Positions 31,121-31,954 of a DNA stretch of 31,954 bases are shown here, in pieces. This stretch comes from Ophryocystis elektroscirrha (taxonomy: Eukaryota; Apicomplexa; Conoidasida; Neogregarinorida; Ophryocystidae): contig JAQIFP010000030.1 in NCBI GenBank assembly GCA_030141585.1, positions 41,387 through 73,340 of the forward strand, written 5' to 3'. How positions within the stretch are numbered: position 1 is the first letter of the stretch; every line of letters begins with the position of its first letter. Both the position numbers and the translations under genes were made by a program. The notes beneath the pieces were generated by a model, which worked only from the letters and a program-made list of their open reading frames with translations, did no database searches and was not told where the DNA came from.

Positions 31121-31511
31121 GTTCTCATTTTATTAATCTATTGCTTTTTTTATATTATTATACGATTTAAATAGAATAAATATATAAATATAAATACTAA
31201 GAAAACATGATATATGCAATTTCATATTTCTTATATATATATATATATTTATATATACATATCTGATTATATTCAATATATAATCAAATATATATATTTT
31301 GTATATATAATTTATATACATTTTTAATTTATTTTTAATATAAATATATATTTTTATTTAAATAGTGATTTATAAATGAAATATAGTTTATATTGATAGG
31401 AACCATCGGTCACGTCGCCCACGGTAAATCAACAGTTGTACGATCCATCTCTGGTGTCCACACAGTCCGTTTTAAAAATGAAAAAGAAAGAAATATTACA
31501 ATAAAATTGGG
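30799..31511 (+). CDS. EIF2G: translation initiation factor eIF2 subunit gamma, 5' exons (gene continues past the window)
   Basis: GTP-binding core subunit of eIF2, which delivers initiator Met-tRNA to the 40S subunit. Exons seen: 30799-30813, 30851-30920 and 31400-31511, phases 0, 1 and 2, giving the first 65 complete codons. The sequence is unmistakable: [20 protein letters not shown], then the G1/P-loop [20 protein letters not shown], then [18 protein letters not shown]. Exon 1 encodes only MADLN. The exon-3 donor is GTACTT after 31511; reading on gives a stop within four codons, so an intron is required. The rest, including the G2-G4 motifs and domains 2 and 3, lies beyond a microsatellite-bearing intron outside the window. 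Confidence 0.95.
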
Positions 31512-31704
31512 GTACTTATAATTGACTATAAATCTTATAATTAGTGTGAAAAATATTTGGTCGTAGTTTGATAAGTTACTATACATATAATAACTGGTAC
31601 AATAGTATGACTGTCATATGATAAATAAGTACATTTTGTCTAAAAAATCTTGTTAATTATTTCTTTTATTTAAAAGCAACTAATTGCTTTTGATTTCTAA
31701 TTAT

Positions 31705-31954
31705 AATTTATATGTACATATATAAACATATATATACATATATATACACATATATACATATATATACATATATATACATATATATACATATATATACATA
31801 TATATACATATATATACATATATGTACATATATATACATATATATACATATATATACATATATATACATATATATACATATATATACATATATATACATA
31901 TATATACATGTATATACATATATATACATATATATACATATATATACATATATA
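31705..31954. repeat. 10-nt (TATATACATA)n microsatellite running to the window edge
   Basis: About 24 copies with occasional variants (CACATATATA, TGTACATATA). It lies in the third intron of eIF2-gamma and continues past the window, so the sequence probably breaks or was cut here because of the repeat. Open frames through it are artefacts. Confidence 0.9.

Noticed and set aside
31697..31949. Three overlapping 73-82 codon minus-strand frames
   Set aside because: Same 10-nt microsatellite; all three frames are open because 10 nt cycles through all phases.

Overview
The window is strongly AT-rich eukaryotic DNA with intron-dense genes. It comes from an apicomplexan or close relative: it carries an apicomplexan-type profilin, an alveolin (inner membrane complex) gene, and a giant surface protein built from thrombospondin type 1 (TSP1), Notch/LNR, ShK-like and sushi modules. 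The genus cannot be named from sequence alone. All gene models below are hand-spliced: exons were joined only where GT/AG sites and reading-frame phase agree. Introns fall into two classes, about 30-41 nt or roughly 130-930 nt, with few in between; the long ones mostly carry TA-type microsatellites.

Layout. Positions 513-14241 (minus) hold one predicted 25-exon gene for a membrane protein of about 3,566 residues. In order it has an N-terminal hydrophobic segment, an ShK-like module, an LNR, 14 TSP1 domains, a long ShK-like/LNR region, a large cysteine-rich region, sushi modules, a transmembrane helix and a cytoplasmic tail of about 148 residues. Next come a Cks1/Suc1 cell-cycle gene (14732-15052, minus), a minisatellite-bearing intergenic region, and profilin (16580-17511, plus). 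Profilin converges, 22 bp apart, on an unrecognised 7-exon gene (17534-19259, minus). That gene follows a 13-exon Trm11-type tRNA methyltransferase gene (19369-23211, minus). An alveolin gene (24212-24644, plus) and a proline/glutamine-rich gene (24821-25843, plus) may be one spliced gene. A mid-SUN (SUCO/Slp1-type) gene lies on the minus strand (27863-30739). Its membrane-spanning C-terminus is probably the open frame at 26296-27060. It is divergently paired, only 59 bp apart, with the 5' exons of eIF2-gamma (30799 onward, plus), which run off the window.

The genes do not form one pathway. Three relate to parasite motility, invasion or cortex (the giant adhesin-like protein, profilin, alveolin). 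The others are housekeeping (Cks, Trm11, eIF2-gamma) or nuclear envelope/ER (mid-SUN). The most novel object is the giant protein, whose exon structure also records how its TSP1 array grew. No tRNA, rRNA, CRISPR array or mobile-element gene was seen.
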